Assembly (NCBI GenBank): GCA_025331125.1
Contig: JAOALB010000046.1
Span: forward strand, 186,001 to 250,000
Length of the DNA: 64,000 nt
Direction of reading: 5' to 3'
Source of the DNA: Mycogone perniciosa
Taxonomy: Eukaryota; Ascomycota; Sordariomycetes; Hypocreales; Hypocreaceae
Shown here: piece by piece, positions 1 to 12,600 of the stretch
How positions within the stretch are numbered: position 1 is the first letter of the stretch
Layout of the letters: each line of letters opens with the position of its first letter
Program-made: the position numbers and the translations under genes
Notes under the pieces: model-generated
Told to the model about the DNA's origin: nothing
Databases searched by the model: none
What the model saw: only the letters and a program-made list of their open reading frames with translations

Positions 1-526
1 CACGATTCGAGTTTTACACGGGTAAGGATAAATAAGGATAGGGTAGGACGAAGCAAGGATGAGCCACGTCAGAACATGATTTCGTGCATGGACCTTCGGA
101 TGGAAGCACAAGACGGAAATGAAAGTCGGTGGATGCTGTGCCAAGGGAACCCGACAACCTGGATCCGAAGATTGAATCAGACATGCAGGCGACCGCGGCT
201 CACTTAGGCACCAACGGAGAGGGATAATAAATAGTAGACACCTTCGTGGATGCGGAATGTGTGACCGGCAGAAGCCCGACGGCATGGTGAGATGCTTGCC
301 CTGGCTCAATGCAATGCATGCAAGATGCAGGGGAACGCTCAACCATGTTGCTGCCAAGCAAGCAAGCGTAACACAAGTTGGGCCACTGCGAGCAGTCGTT
401 TGCAGACCACTCCTGTTGAACAGAGAAAACGAACGAGCATCGCATCACATTACTATCATGCAGTGTCCCGGGATATCGGCAAAGGAAAAAGGAAAAGGAG
501 AGAAAGAGAGAGAGAGAGAAACTCAC
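1..526. other. region beyond the last certain PLC exon; no clear coding sequence
   Basis: The last certain exon of the neighbouring minus-strand phospholipase C ends at 527 with a good donor (GTGAGT on the minus strand, 521-526). The remaining strands of its C2 domain should lie downstream, that is towards base 1, but none of the three minus-strand frames here reads like a C2 end. A strong acceptor (pyrimidine tract then CAACAG, minus strand, near 413) opens an in-frame exon without a stop to the window edge, but its translation has no C2 character. An AG-rich run lies at about 500-520. Either the true last exon is outside the window or the gene is altered at its 3' end. Confidence 0.4.
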
Positions 527-2548
527 CTAAGGAAGCTAAGCTCCTCTATGACCCTGGATATTTTCTGAAATTTGAGCCTTTGGCCGTCTTGTCCAAAGTG
601 AGGATTCGCCGACTTGACTGCGCTTATTCGCTGCTTGTATGAGCTCTCCTGCGTCTGCCCGCTGCTCTTTTCCGTCTCGCCAAGGTGGAGTTCGGCTTTG
701 ATTAAGGGACGAATGGTGCTGCTGTTGCGTGCATTGTCCGCGTCATCACCGCTCTGTGTAGGGATATTCATGCCAGCGAAGACGGTGATGGTGAGGTCCA
801 GCGTATGACCCGCGATGTGCTCCAGAGTCCCAATGGTCTTGTCGGAGCTCAGATATACGGGCGGCTTCAGCACCCAGCCCTCTTCATTCGCAAACATCCC
901 TTCGTTGAGCATCATGCCTTCGTCCATGCTCTGCCAATTCATGGCCACCATCTGGACACCTCTGCGCCAGTACAGGCTCGGGTCGGGGTTAGAACTGTCA
1001 ATTCTACGCCCAGCCGGGAATGCGCGCATAAAGAAGCTCTTGTTGTGTGAGAAGACCGCCCGGGGGTCTTTCTCGTGCAACTCCAGAATCCTGTTCTCGC
1101 TGATTGAGAAAATGTGAGTGGGCAGCTTCGCTTGAGGGGTTTCTAAGCTCTTGAACCGCTCGCTGCGTGTGTACACGGCAAGGTCGCTGAGGTTCTTGCA
1201 TATAGGAACCTTGGCATTGCTGTTCTGCTGTATTGCTGGGCTTGGCTGGGGAGAAGAGGCTGTGGGTCGCAGTGTTGAGGTAGGTTGATCATCGTCTGAG
1301 AGCGATGCGTCGTCGTCAACGGTAACAGTGGCCGCTGTGGACACGCCGCCGTCTGCGTTCATCCGCGCTTGCGCTCGCTTGACCTTGACTAGAATCTTGT
1401 TTCGAAGATCCTCTAGCTTGGGCACTCTGAATCTGGGATCACAGCCTTCGAATGGCTCTTGTACAAGCATGTCTTCCCACACCTCCTTCATGATTGTGAC
1501 CATAATTTCCTGCTGGCTCGGATCGGCATGAACCTCAAGACTGATAATAATGGGCAAATCGCTATTTTCAAAGCCATGGTCCCGGACAGTTTCGCAAACC
1601 TCGCGGAAGCCACAAGGGGTTGTCAATGTCCAGCCGTGGGTTACGATCGGCTCCCCTTTCGGAGGCGGACGCCGCGAGCGAGTCGATGCTGCGCGCGAGA
1701 CACCGAGTTTGTCAGAAGATTCCTGAGGATCCGAGATAATCTGAATGCTCGATTTGGGTGTCGCGTCGTCCGCATTGGCCCGACTGTGAGAACTAGGGCT
1801 CCGCGAGCGCGTATTGGGATGAGAACTTCCCAGATAGCTCTTGGCTGTGTCTTTGGCCGTCTCATATTTCTCTTCAACTTTCTCGATGACTGCCGCTGCA
1901 GCATAGGGCAGAGTACTACCCGAGAACCCCCGCGTGTGATTACCAGCGGCAGGGGATTTGGACCGAGGACTGATGTCCAGAGCTTCGCCATTCCACACGT
2001 CGATTTCGATACAGCGACAACCCTTCAACAGGACCTGATTCGTGGCGGAGTCAGTATGACTTCATTTGGAAGTGTTTGGGGGTGAGTTAAATAGTATTAC
2101 GCACATTCTTGTAGGCCTCGGGTGAGCTTCTAGATGCCCACTGATGGCCAGAAGCGTATGTATTATGACTACTATTGATGAAGTAGTTGGTAATAGGTCT
2201 GGAACAGTCAGTGCCCGGCGGCGAAGCCGCAGCGTCCCAACGATAATGATTGGTCAACACCAGGAGAAAGTCGCCGAGGCTGTATCTGGTCTCCTTCAGG
2301 GTAATGTCGGACTCGCCCTGGACTTCTTCGAGGAATTTATTGAAATCTTGTTTCGAAAGTGCGGATTTGCCGTCGCATAGCTGCTTGTACAGCGGCTCGA
2401 GGATGTTATACACGTCCGCGGTCCATGGGTGATCACTCTTGAAGCGCTGAAGGACGAGGTCGTCCTCCTGCTGCTGTATAGGCGATACAATGGTAACGCT
2501 CCTGATAATACGCTTGAGAGCGTCGAGTTCGGTGTCGAACATGGACAT
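527..2548 (-). CDS. phosphoinositide-specific phospholipase C (3' end incomplete)
   Basis: Hydrolyses phosphatidylinositol bisphosphate to inositol trisphosphate and diacylglycerol at the membrane. Visible exons are 2105-2548 and 527-2034, joined across a 70-bp intron and giving 650 residues. An EF-hand-like N-terminal region is followed by the X domain, whose first catalytic His is in FINSSHNTY and second in IVTHGWTL. The Y domain follows (YTRSERFKS, then YWRRGVQMVAMNWQ), then the start of a C2 domain (LDLTITVFAGMNIP). About 105 Ser/Arg-rich residues, including a helical KVEEKYETAK stretch, are inserted inside the X domain between IEIDVWNGE and GEPIVTHG. The ATG at 2548 opens MSMFDTELDAL; the frame stays open upstream to an acceptor near 2600 (RRRNPKSEKPRR), so an extra 5' exon is possible. 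The C2 end was not found. The family call is secure; the ends are not. Confidence 0.85.
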
Positions 2549-3641
2549 GGTGCGAGCGCGGCGCGGCTTCTCGGACTTCGGGTTGCGGCGGCGCTGAAAG
2601 ACCAGTGGTTAGCTGAAGCCGGCGGGCTGTTGGAGAGGAAGCAGTTAAAGACATACAAAGAGGCCACAGGACAGAGACATGGCGATAGGAAGAGACGCCT
2701 CGGTATTGTGTTGCTGTTGCTGTTACGGTTGTTGTCGTTGCTGCTGCTGCTGCTGCTGAGGCGGCGGCGGCTATTGTAGGGATGGCATCGGTGGCGAGAG
2801 GATGTCAACCGCTCTGAGAGAGTGGAAGAACCATGAGCTGCAGTAGAGAAGTAGAGAGGGAGAGGTTTGGCCGTGCTTCGTCACCTGCGGTAGGCGAGGA
2901 AGAAAAGATGGTTGCTTGGGCCGTCCGGGATCGCAAGCCAAAGACGACTGACAGCTTCAACAATGAAGCGCTGCTGAGGCGGCCTAGCTGTTAGGTAGGT
3001 GCTAATTTAGGTATCGACTATCTACTAGTGCTAGCACAGCCTTGCCGCGGACGGGGTGGTCCGCGCCGTGCACCGTGCGAAAGAAACACATACTGCATGC
3101 CTGATTGGCTTGCTGGCACTTGAGCCTCAAAAGACGCCCCCTCACATCGCCACTCCACACTGTGAGAAAGCCCAGGGGCTCGAGCCCAAGCGGTTAGAAG
3201 GAAAATGGGGGCTGGCTAGTAGGTTCGCAATGAATACGGCGTGGTGGGATAGGTGAGGCTGAACATACAACTTATGAGGTCGCAGGTTCATTGGAGGAGA
3301 AGGTGGGAGATCACAGGGCTGACGATGACGGCCTCCCTGTGTCTCCGTTTCGACAAATGGGTATGCAAAACCCCGGGCACATTGACAGTGATATGGTTAG
3401 TATTAATAATGATTTTTATAGTCTTGCCCAAGTTCTCCAACGTTATGGTACTAACTCCGGGTCAAACGGGCGATGGTGGAGCTCAGATCCATATATCTCT
3501 CTAATACGGAGTAGATATCATCACTGTACGGAGTAGCAGAGCCTCAAACCCCTCCCTCACTTTTGTTAGATGCCCATTCCCATTTCAGTCAGCACACACA
3601 CACATACACACACACACACACAAGGGTCTCGAACATCCAAT
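2549..3641. other. divergent intergenic region, phospholipase C / cupin
   Basis: Holds the promoter side of the minus-strand phospholipase C and of the plus-strand cupin gene. From 2600 to 2810 the minus strand carries CAG/CAA-type triplet runs that could be an Ala- or Gln-rich first exon, with a GTATGT donor near 2655, but I found no convincing ATG in the needed frame. Two copies of TACGGAGTA lie at 3505-3513 and 3527-3535. I see no other gene. Confidence 0.5.
3593..3622. repeat. (CA)n microsatellite
   Basis: A run of CA dinucleotides with one T interruption, ending 19 bases before the cupin start codon, so it lies in the presumed 5' untranslated region or core promoter. Confidence 0.9.
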
Positions 3642-4015
3642 ATGGGCAAGGGACATGAGGCACAGGTAAAATCATGGGGCTTCGAAAGCGTCTTCACATG
3701 GACCGATGGCCCGTAAGTTCTCTATCGTTTTTTTTGCATCGCCTCATCCACAGGCCAGTAGCAGCGGGGCTGTGTCTCTGATGTTCTGTCGTTTCATGCA
3801 GAAATTATCACTACGCCCCGCATTCACACAGCGCACTGACAACGCATCTGATTGTCGATGGTGAGATGACTTTGTGGTATTCCAACGAGAATGATCGCGA
3901 GAAGGTGACTTATGGCGTTGGGTCGAGAGTGGACGTGGAGGCGGAAAGAGTACATGAGGTTTGGATTGGGAGCCAAGGATGCACGTACGTGATTGGAGAA
4001 TCATCATGCTGGTGA
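3642..4015 (+). CDS. small cupin-domain protein, 94 aa
   Basis: Two exons (3642-3712 and 3802-4015) joined across an 89-bp intron (GTAAGT donor, TTTCATGCAG acceptor) give 285 bases including the stop. The protein starts MGKGHEAQVKSW. The first cupin motif reads APHSHSALTTHLIVDGEM, with two metal-type histidines followed by the beta-turn glycine. The second motif is degenerate (VEAERVHEVWIG) but keeps its histidine. The fold is a small one-domain beta-barrel, usually metal-binding; substrate unknown. The acidic residue usual after the His pair in motif 1 is replaced, so catalysis is doubtful. It is transcribed away from the phospholipase C gene. The second exon is only 71 codons, so the gene is easily overlooked. 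Confidence 0.75.
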
Positions 4016-6073
4016 TGAAACAGAGAAAAGAGCAGGCGAGATGTTGTAGCAGCCAGTAATATGGCATGTCACAAGATTCCGCAACCCAGTTGGCAGGCAA
4101 TAGGTCATCTGAGCGACACCAAAAGTGATGCTCAATACAGGGTAGCTGCTTGTACCTATACATAGGTACACATTGTCCTCGCGGAGGAATCCATGGAGAT
4201 GTCATCTTGGCCTCAGAGCTAAGATGGTAACAGTATCTTTTTTCAAGAACGATTGAGAGTGTCAAAGTTTACCGATGATGTAATACGAAGGCTCCATATT
4301 TCATAACAAAACACGGATTAGTTTGCCTATCCCGAATCAGTGCTAGCATTCGGATTTTGTCACTGCCGGCATTTAGTGACGGAGAAATTAAACATATACT
4401 TTGTAAGGAGTACGAAGTACGGAGTAGATACACCACAAATGATGTTTGATCAGTGAAATGAACCGTCAACGTCTCAGTCCAGGGTTTATTGCTGCAATGA
4501 ACTAAAACACATCACGACATCGCTCCAATGTGTGCTTGCATGCTCTGAGTGCGCCTTCGGCTCAAAGTGGAGCGAGGCAGCGATGCAGTCAAGCAGTTGT
4601 ATTGCTGGATCTTGATTAAGGATGAAGGGTCCATTTGAGTAATGATGCTCCCCACTAACATGCAGCTCACCCTTGTTGGTCGATGGTCGATGATCTCACT
4701 AGGAGTAGATCCAGTTGCCGGCCTTGGAGGGAAATTCTCATTCAGTGATAAAAGTCATGATAATTCCACAGACTATGAAGGATACCCTCGTACGTAGTAC
4801 AAGCAAGAGATTCAGGAGAACATTTGAGAGAAAAAAAAAACACAAGCTAGTACAAAGTATTAGTTGGTATAGCTATTGATGCTACCTGTCAGCCGCTATT
4901 TGACTTCCGAGACCCAGAAGCCAAGACACTCCGCACCGTTTCAGCGCCTCGTATGCGTGTCTCTGTCCGGAAACGGCCACAATGAAGAACCCCAAAGTTT
5001 CGGCATCACGACTTTCTGTGTTATCTCTGTCATTCCAACAACCCGAAAATCTGCATCTGGAGCTCCAGATGAAGGAAGAAGCCCTCGTGCCGTTCGTTTC
5101 GGGTCTCAGCAGCCGATCAGAAAGAGAAACAGAGAGACTCTTAAGGTTCTGCGTGTTGATCCACACGCTTGTAATTAATTGCCCCTGTCTGATGCGACCA
5201 GGAGCCAACGAATTCCATCAGTGGCGCGCGGAAATTGCGGAGTATCAAAAGGCAATAGTAGTAATACGACAATGGCGGCTAACTACGAATAACAATGACT
5301 GACTGGAGGGGATGGCAGATTGGTGAGATGAGATGGGACAAAAGATAGAGAGCGGGCGCGCTTGCTGGCTGGCTGGCTTGCTCGCTCAGTTGTCGTCACC
5401 AGTCCATCATTCGTCTATCTCCGTCGATCGCGTCCGTCCGACTCCTCTCGGACGCGGCATTCCCTCCCATATCTCCTCGTCTGTCCTTTTGCTGAAGCCG
5501 GGAGTCAGAGCCAGAAGTCAGAATCCAAGCCGGTCGACTTCGTTCCAATCCTCCACACGCACGCCAGGCCAATCGCTCCGCTCCATTCCACCATCTTCTC
5601 TGACGCCGAAACCAGTCGAGTCACGATCTGTTTGCATTGGCCCAGACAGGCGCTGATGGTGGCTGTTTGACCAAAAGCAGCTTCGCCCCTCGCCTCTGCT
5701 CCCATCGTTCTGCGGCTGGAAACGATACGCTCTCTAAATCTGCGCTACGCTGCGATCGTCCCTCGACCTGACAGCGCCAGTTTCTTGCTCTCGTCATATT
5801 GCGCGCTGGATACGAAGTACATACCATACCATCGTTCTTCTCTTGACAGCCCATCCCCGTCTCAATTGTTGCGCCACCTCGTCGTCCACAGGCCAAACAC
5901 AGCAAACCAAGACTGCGGCATGGCGACTCCAACATCCGCTCACTAGCAGCCTCACGAAAGCAGGCCGGGGGGAGCTCCCAACTCTCTTCTCCTTCTCTCC
6001 CCTCGCTTCTCTGTGCGTGCAAGCTCAACAATTTTTTCTTCTCCTAGCCTTAGCCAAGGAGAAAGTTTGTCCA
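4016..6073. other. 2-kb intergenic region
   Basis: No supported gene. It contains the 3' side of the cupin gene, copies of TACGGAGTA (4418-4426) and TACGAAGTA (4411-4419, 5811-5819) and, from about 5330, a pyrimidine-rich stretch that fits the promoter and long leader of the following 926-residue gene. Short open frames at 4876-5302 and 5333-5670 have no protein-like composition or partner exons. Confidence 0.6.
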
Positions 6074-8916
6074 ATGGGGAATACACCATCGTCAGAAGCG
6101 CCTCGAAAGGCACCCCAGAAACTCTCGAAACCTCGGATTGGAAGCCATCAACCGACCCCTGGTGTATTAAGTCCTTGTGGCGCGTCTGCTTCTAACAGTA
6201 CTCGATGCTCCAGCTCATACCTTGCCGCCTCCTTCCCTCTGTCTCCACGTCATCCAACACGGCCTCCAGTGCAGAATGCGATACCAGACGAATTCTTGGA
6301 AGACCACCGGCTGCTCCCGAGGCGGGTCTCCGGGAGAGAGTCCGACTGGACAGAGGCTCGACCTGTATCGGATTCACCTCGACCTGAACGCAAGGATGGA
6401 AGATGCTACTCTCTTTACGGGACTTCAAGTGCAGGGGATAGGTTAAGTCGGACCAACTCAATGGTCTATAGTGATACTGGCCGGACCCTCTCTCGGACGC
6501 AGAGGTGAGCCCTGACTGTCATAATATCGCGCCTATACCGAGAGATGAAAAGCTAACGCCCATCAGCTGGCATGGTCGTCGGATAGAGAAGTCCAGATCA
6601 GTGCAGTCTGAAATGCATGCATATGGGCCACAGCGATTATTCGGAAGCTCAGAATGTGCACAAGAGCCTCAAGCCATGGGGGTGGAAAGCCATCTCGAGA
6701 TGCATCAATCAACAGGGACCTCAAGCCTGCACTTGAACCAACTTGCTGGCACACCCCTTAGCCGAACCACCTCAGACTTGTCTTTGTATGCTCCTGTTCG
6801 TCGACGTTCTATCATTCAGACACCCGGCATAGCGACACGACCACAACGAGATGACTTGCCTTTCATGCAGGACAAATCGAAATTTCGAAGAAGTCAGCCA
6901 CTTCCCTTGATGGACCAGCCCAGTTTCAAGTCTACCAACACCACAGCGACAAAACATTTCTCCATGCCTCCTCAGCCTATCCAAATTGAACCCCAGGAGC
7001 GTGCGGTTACACCCTGCGAATCGGATTACAAGCAGTTGGGCGGCATGAAATTTGGGTCACTAAGAATAACCAATGGATCTCCCGTCTCCAGCTGTGCTCC
7101 CAGGAAGGACCTGAGGCCATCCTCGCGATCAAGTACGCAATCATCAACACTTTCGACTAAGGAAAATGTAGTAGAGGGGCATCATGGGGATATGGAGATT
7201 GTGCAACCAAGGCCTCATATTAACATCATCAGTCCAATTGTGTCAACCTTTGCTGAAGCATGTTCTTCTCCCCCCAATGTTTACGACATGTCCAGGGGTT
7301 CTACCAATCCAAATCTCAAGTTGGATTTTCTAGACGGTCTGATGCCTAGTCCCATCCCCAACGACTCAAACTTTCCTCAACTCGATTTCCAGCTTGCCCC
7401 CTTCAGTTTTTGGGATGTCGAACAGCCTGAGAGAAACGATGAGAATACTACCGGCCTTGTCCGCTTAGAACTCTCTGATGTTCAGCAAGATTTGACTAAT
7501 GGGCTTCCTCCTTATAACGATGCACTCGACCCCTCAGGCAAATACGTTGGAGGTGTAAGTCGATCTGATAGTGGCATTGGCTCGACCTCTTCGTCCGATA
7601 CATCACGACAAACTCTATCCAAGGCGGATAGCGGCTACAGTTCGAATCTCTCTCTAAGTTCTTTGCAGACTTTAAGTCAAGATTTAAACTTGGATCAATC
7701 CATGCGTCTTGATACCAACAGTCAGAGTCGGCAACATACCAAGCCAGGGCGAAGGATCTTAGAGAAACCACCGCCGGCTTCATTTGTCTCTGATGGGCAC
7801 CATAAAAATGAGAAACTATACGACCTGGTTAGTTCACAACGGAAAGGAGCGAATGTGGACCATGCAAGAAGAAGGGTATCAAATCCTCCGTCTGCTGTTA
7901 TCTCGGAAGCGGAAAACCTCAAGTATCGTAACCGGTCGACAAGTGCATCTCGGCGATATTCCCACAAGGTTGACCCAAGCAGTGCGACGCTTAATACCAT
8001 ATTAAGTGTTGAGAGTTTGCCTCATCCCACTGATCTCTCGACCAACCGTGACACTGGCGAGACTAAGCTTGATAAGCCCCTTCCCCCATTACCTCCCCTC
8101 AAGAAGAGACGTTCGTTGCGGGCGGTGGCCGATTTTGCTCAAGCAGCAACATCTAGAATGCCGTCATTGAAACTTCGCCATCGAAAGTCGATTACGGGTA
8201 GGTCATCTCGGTCAGACCAGAATGATTCCTCTGAGAGAAGAGAAACCAGTATGCCTGCACACAGAAATCGCCAGACTGGCACCACTACGAGCAGCAACGC
8301 GTCTAACAATTCCACGCCAGCCCATGAGCACATCTCGCGGTCTCATTCCAACCCGAGAAATCCGACGAAAGCCCCAGCTAAGCCTGGTCAAACACCAACA
8401 CCCTCAGAAAGTGGGCCTTATTCTCTCAGAAATCGGGCATCGGCACCAAACCTCCGCGAGTCAATGCTGGGCCAACCTCTTACAAGCCTGAATGCGTCGG
8501 AACGGTCCTCACAGATGAAGCAGAGGGCAGCATCACCAAAGTCCCATCGATCCCGCGGCATGAAGGATCCAGGTATCCCGCCGCCAATACCGCCACAGTT
8601 CAGACCATTCAAGTCTCACGCTTCGCCAGCGCCACTACTTCCTCAAAAGAACTGCGATGAATTCAATATGCCTCTATGTTCGCTTCTACACTCTTCAGAA
8701 GAGAGCCATGACTCCTTGGCGCATGCCTCCCCCTTGCCGGAGCCGTGTGAATACGTGGGAATGGGCCAGACTAACTGGCAGCGCCCTATCAGGCATCATC
8801 CAGCTCAAGGCCAGGACCAAGGTTCAGCAGAAGACGTCGACAAAGAGAATACATCGTACCGCATTTTGCATAGCTACAACTCCCCGGCTTACAAACGCGT
8901 CCCTATTTGGGGCTAG
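6074..8916 (+). CDS. Ser/Pro-rich disordered protein with N-myristoylation signal, 926 aa
   Basis: Exons 6074-6504 and 6567-8916 (62-bp intron, GCTAAC branch site, CATCAG acceptor) give 926 residues. The start is chosen because it opens MGNTPSSEAPRK, a typical N-myristoylation context (Gly2, Ser6, then basic residues), which suggests attachment to a membrane. The rest is low-complexity Ser/Thr/Pro/Arg with no recognised domain: Ser-rich blocks (SDSGIGSTSSSDTS, SGYSSNLSLSSL), a proline block followed by basic residues (PLPPLPPLKKRRSLR) near residue 660, and a short C-terminal KRVPIWG. The many Ser/Thr in basic context suggest phosphorylation. Function unknown; an anchored scaffold or signalling protein is inference. 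Confidence 0.8.
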
Positions 8917-9642
8917 CATTGTGATTATTGCTGCAAGCAATTCATCTTGATTCTCTCTTTTCTTCTTCTTCTTTTTCTTTCTCTTTCGTTCGACGGGCAA
9001 CCGACTGCCCATTTGTCTAGGATACCACCGCCTGTTTACGGTGCACGAGGATGGCGCTTTCCTTGGATATACCCTCTGGAACATTAACCTGCTCTATCCC
9101 ATCAACTGTCTGCCACAATCGTTTTCTATGTCAGCTCTTCTTGAACGCATATCCTCACGACCTGCAAACACTAGACAAAACGCACTCCTTACTGGTTTAT
9201 TTGGTTTGATGACACCACATTCATTCTGTATTATTCTTATTTTCTTGTATCACATCCTGATTGTTTTATATATCAACTGGCTCAAGCACACATAATGGTC
9301 TGGAATTACGGATTCGAAGCCTTGGCCTTTGTATTCTTTTGGTTACTGGTTTTCATCTACTAAATTGGGATCGTGTCACCCGTAGGATTATATACCCCCC
9401 CTGGGAGGCACCGGCTGGAATGTTTTTGTACTATTAGATCGTCTGTTATGATGTAATGACCTTTTCCGGTATGAAAATTTGGCATCTCTATGAGCAGTCG
9501 TGATAAATGAATTCATGAGAGTCTCGTGCGTGTGTGTGTGTGTGTGTGTGTGTGTTCCGGGCCACCGTCTGTGATGGAACAAATGTATTACCATGCTGCT
9601 AGAAATACTACCCGTATGAACAACTACATAACAATTCAGCAC
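8917..9642. other. convergent intergenic region
   Basis: Lies between the 3' ends of the 926-residue gene and the beta-galactosidase gene. Pyrimidine-rich near 8950-8990 and AT-rich near 9230-9300. It carries a TG microsatellite. No gene seen. Confidence 0.6.
9531..9554. repeat. (TG)n microsatellite
   Basis: Twelve uninterrupted TG units in the convergent 3' intergenic region. Confidence 0.95.
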
Positions 9643-12600
9643 TTAGTATGCCCCACGCCTCTTACTATACGCCGTACCCTTCACAACCTCAACCTTCTCT
9701 CGGCCCGTCAAAATTGGAGACCCGGCCACGAGCTTTAGCCCCCGAACCATTGTATCGCGACTCTCAAGCGCCCAGAGAGCCACACCAATCCAATTATCGC
9801 CCTGGTAATTAAGAATTCCCTCGGGCACGGGGAACTCCGTCTGTGGGCCGATGTTGCTGACATATTTGCCGTACTGGAAACCGTTGACATAAAGCAAGGC
9901 GCGATAAGGCGCAGCAATGTTGGCGGTGGAGTTGTCAAAGACAAAGGACAGGGGAATGTCATACTTATCTGAGGGGAGGTTGAGCGGGAGTTTGGTGATG
10001 TAAAAAGTAATGCCGGCTTGAGATACGCCAGTGTAGGGGGACGACCCACGCTCAAAGGCGCGGAGGGGAGGGGAAGGGAGGTGATAGCCCTGGCGCTCGA
10101 AGAAGAGGCCTCCTTCGTTCAGGGGCCCACGGAACTTGTCCTGGTAGTCTTCGCCTCCGAGGTTGCCGGTGATTTTCCACGGTGAGATGGGGATCTGCTT
10201 TCCATCGGAGGAGGATGACAGAGCGTAATCTAGAATACCGCGTGGGCGTTTCATATCGTCAAGACCGAGGTTGAAGTTCTCATCCAGACCGGTGCTGTCA
10301 ATGACGACGGTCAAGATGTATTTCTTGCCCTTGACGAGATCGGTGAGCTTGTATATTGAAGTGTAGTTGTCGGCGGCATCGAATCCATTGAATGAGCCGA
10401 CGAAGGTGCCATTTAGCCATACTGAGCTGGCGTAGGCGGATCCGCCTTGGGTCCAAAGCTTCAAGTCAGACGTGGCGCTTTGAGCAGAGAAGTAGCCGCG
10501 GAACAAAAGTGCTCCAGTGTTGAATCCATAGTCTGTGCCATAGAGCGAGACGGGAGTTTTCAAGGGCGCAACAGAGTTGTTCGTGGTCTTGTGGTTTGCA
10601 ACAGGCCATGAGGAGTCATCATAGCCCTTTTGAATCTCCGGGAGTGTGTCCAGGTGATACCATTGGAGGGCTGACAGATCCGGAACATTGACAATTGGCA
10701 AATCTATCTTCGGTTTGGTGATCCAGTTGCCTAACGGCGACTTGGTATACTTCAGTTCGTTACCGTTAACCACCAGCTTTGAAACCCCCTTTGGCGCACC
10801 GATAATCTCAAGGGATGTAGATGCGTTGAAGTCGGCCCGCAGCGACAGTGTTGAGTCTTTAACAGAAACGGAGCGAATGAGATATCCCCCATTGACGATG
10901 ACGGCCTCTGGATTCATGAGCGAGGTGCCATATGAGGGATGGTCGCCCTTTCCAGGGAGAGTGGGAACCCAATAGTTGTAAGCAGCATTGCGATCTGATA
11001 TCTCTGTCAGTTGATACTACTGAGTGTGGGATTATCTACCAAAATCCTCCACTTACCAACCATGTAGATCACCAAGTCACCAAACCGGACGATCTGTCGG
11101 CTTGTCGAGGTCTTCCACTTAAGAACCACGGTCGAATCACTATTCTCTTGGACAGAAACATCATCCCCTTCAATCTTGTTGACCTTGAGAATACTTTTTA
11201 TCGTGATGGGGTTCTTCAAGGCAAATTCATGCAATTCATTGGCTCCGCCATACAGGACCAGCACTGTCTTGTCGGCAAACTTCTTCCAGGTGAATATCTC
11301 TGCAGTTGAGTAGAGTAGAGCGTAGTCGCCAACAGGGTAATCAGTAACATGGAATTTAGAATCACGGCCGTGTAGAGAAAGAGTGCCGCCCAGTTGAGGT
11401 ATGGTGATGACTCCAGCTGAAGTTGGCAATTTGACTGTGTAGGATGCTGAGTCGGTGGTTGTATGGTCAGTGTGGCGCACGACGAAGAAGTTTCCTTTCT
11501 TTTTAGCCAGTAGCGGTGTGATTGTAATAGCTTTGTTGTCGCTATATATTCCTTGGGTTAGGTTGCCGGGCGTAGTCACCAGATATCCCGGTGAGACTTT
11601 CATAAACTGACTCTGGAGCTTGAGTTCAGAGTACTTTTCACGATCAACCATTCGATTTTCTCGAATGCTCTGCCAATAGATTAGTCTGAATCTGCTGTAG
11701 CTGTGATATGAGTAGTGCATAGAACTTACTGCGCCATAGTCATATGAAGTATAACCGCCGGGATGGCCAAGGTTGCCCCAGTTGGTACCTCCAAACGTCT
11801 GAGAGAGTCAACACATGATACTTTCGAGCAATATCGAGAATTTAGAGTGCCAAGCTCACCATATAGACGTTAAAAATAGTCACTCCTGCTGCCATATTGT
11901 TCTTATAGAAGACTCTCTCAAATTCCTGGTTGACGAGGATGGAACATTGCTCAAAACCCCATCCACCAAACGGGTCAAAAGAGCCACCTTGGAACTATTT
12001 ATTGATCCTATCAGCTTTTATTCATGACTGGCAATGGAAAAAACAAATCAAATACCTCAATAAGAGAGAACGGAGTTTTGGGGCTGATCTCCAGATGTCG
12101 TTGAAGAAAATTCGTGGGTAGCCCGTTCACCGGCCAAGTGTATGGGTGCGCCTACTTGGCAATTAGTCTGAGCAGTTCGTTTCCTTAGGACCTCTATCTC
12201 GACCTACACAGTCAAAACCAACAGGGTATGAATCGTGACCCTGGCAATAGTTAGCACCGTATCTAGGGAGGCACTATTGGCAAGACGGACATAGATATCA
12301 ACAGATCCCAAACCAGTCCCCGGGGCACTTGTGCCACCGGGGAAAGCATCATTGTTGATCAACGGAACAACGATGCCGGCTTTTTTGGCCTGATCAATGA
12401 CATATTGAAAGTACTTCTTGTTCGGGAACTCAATGCCCCCCTGGCCTCTGCTATACTCGTTCTCTGGCTGATACAGGATGACTGGTCCGTCATTGGTGAT
12501 CTGCGCCTTTGCGATTTTCGACGCAATGTGTGCCATGTAACTAATGTTTGTAAGCCAAAGTGTTTCATGAAATATTTGCAGAGAAAACGGGGACACGTTG

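Noticed and set aside
1..412. possible last phospholipase C exon after the acceptor near 413
   Set aside because: The frame is open to the edge but its Cys/Pro/His-rich translation shows no C2-domain features.
2296..2808. 170-residue Ser/Arg-rich minus-strand frame
   Set aside because: Opens with TTG, overlaps the phospholipase C exon in a different frame and has the composition of CAG/CGC triplet runs.
5333..5670. two overlapping plus-strand frames of about 100 residues
   Set aside because: Pyrimidine-rich leader sequence ahead of the 926-residue gene; no homology-like features and no ATG context or partner exon.
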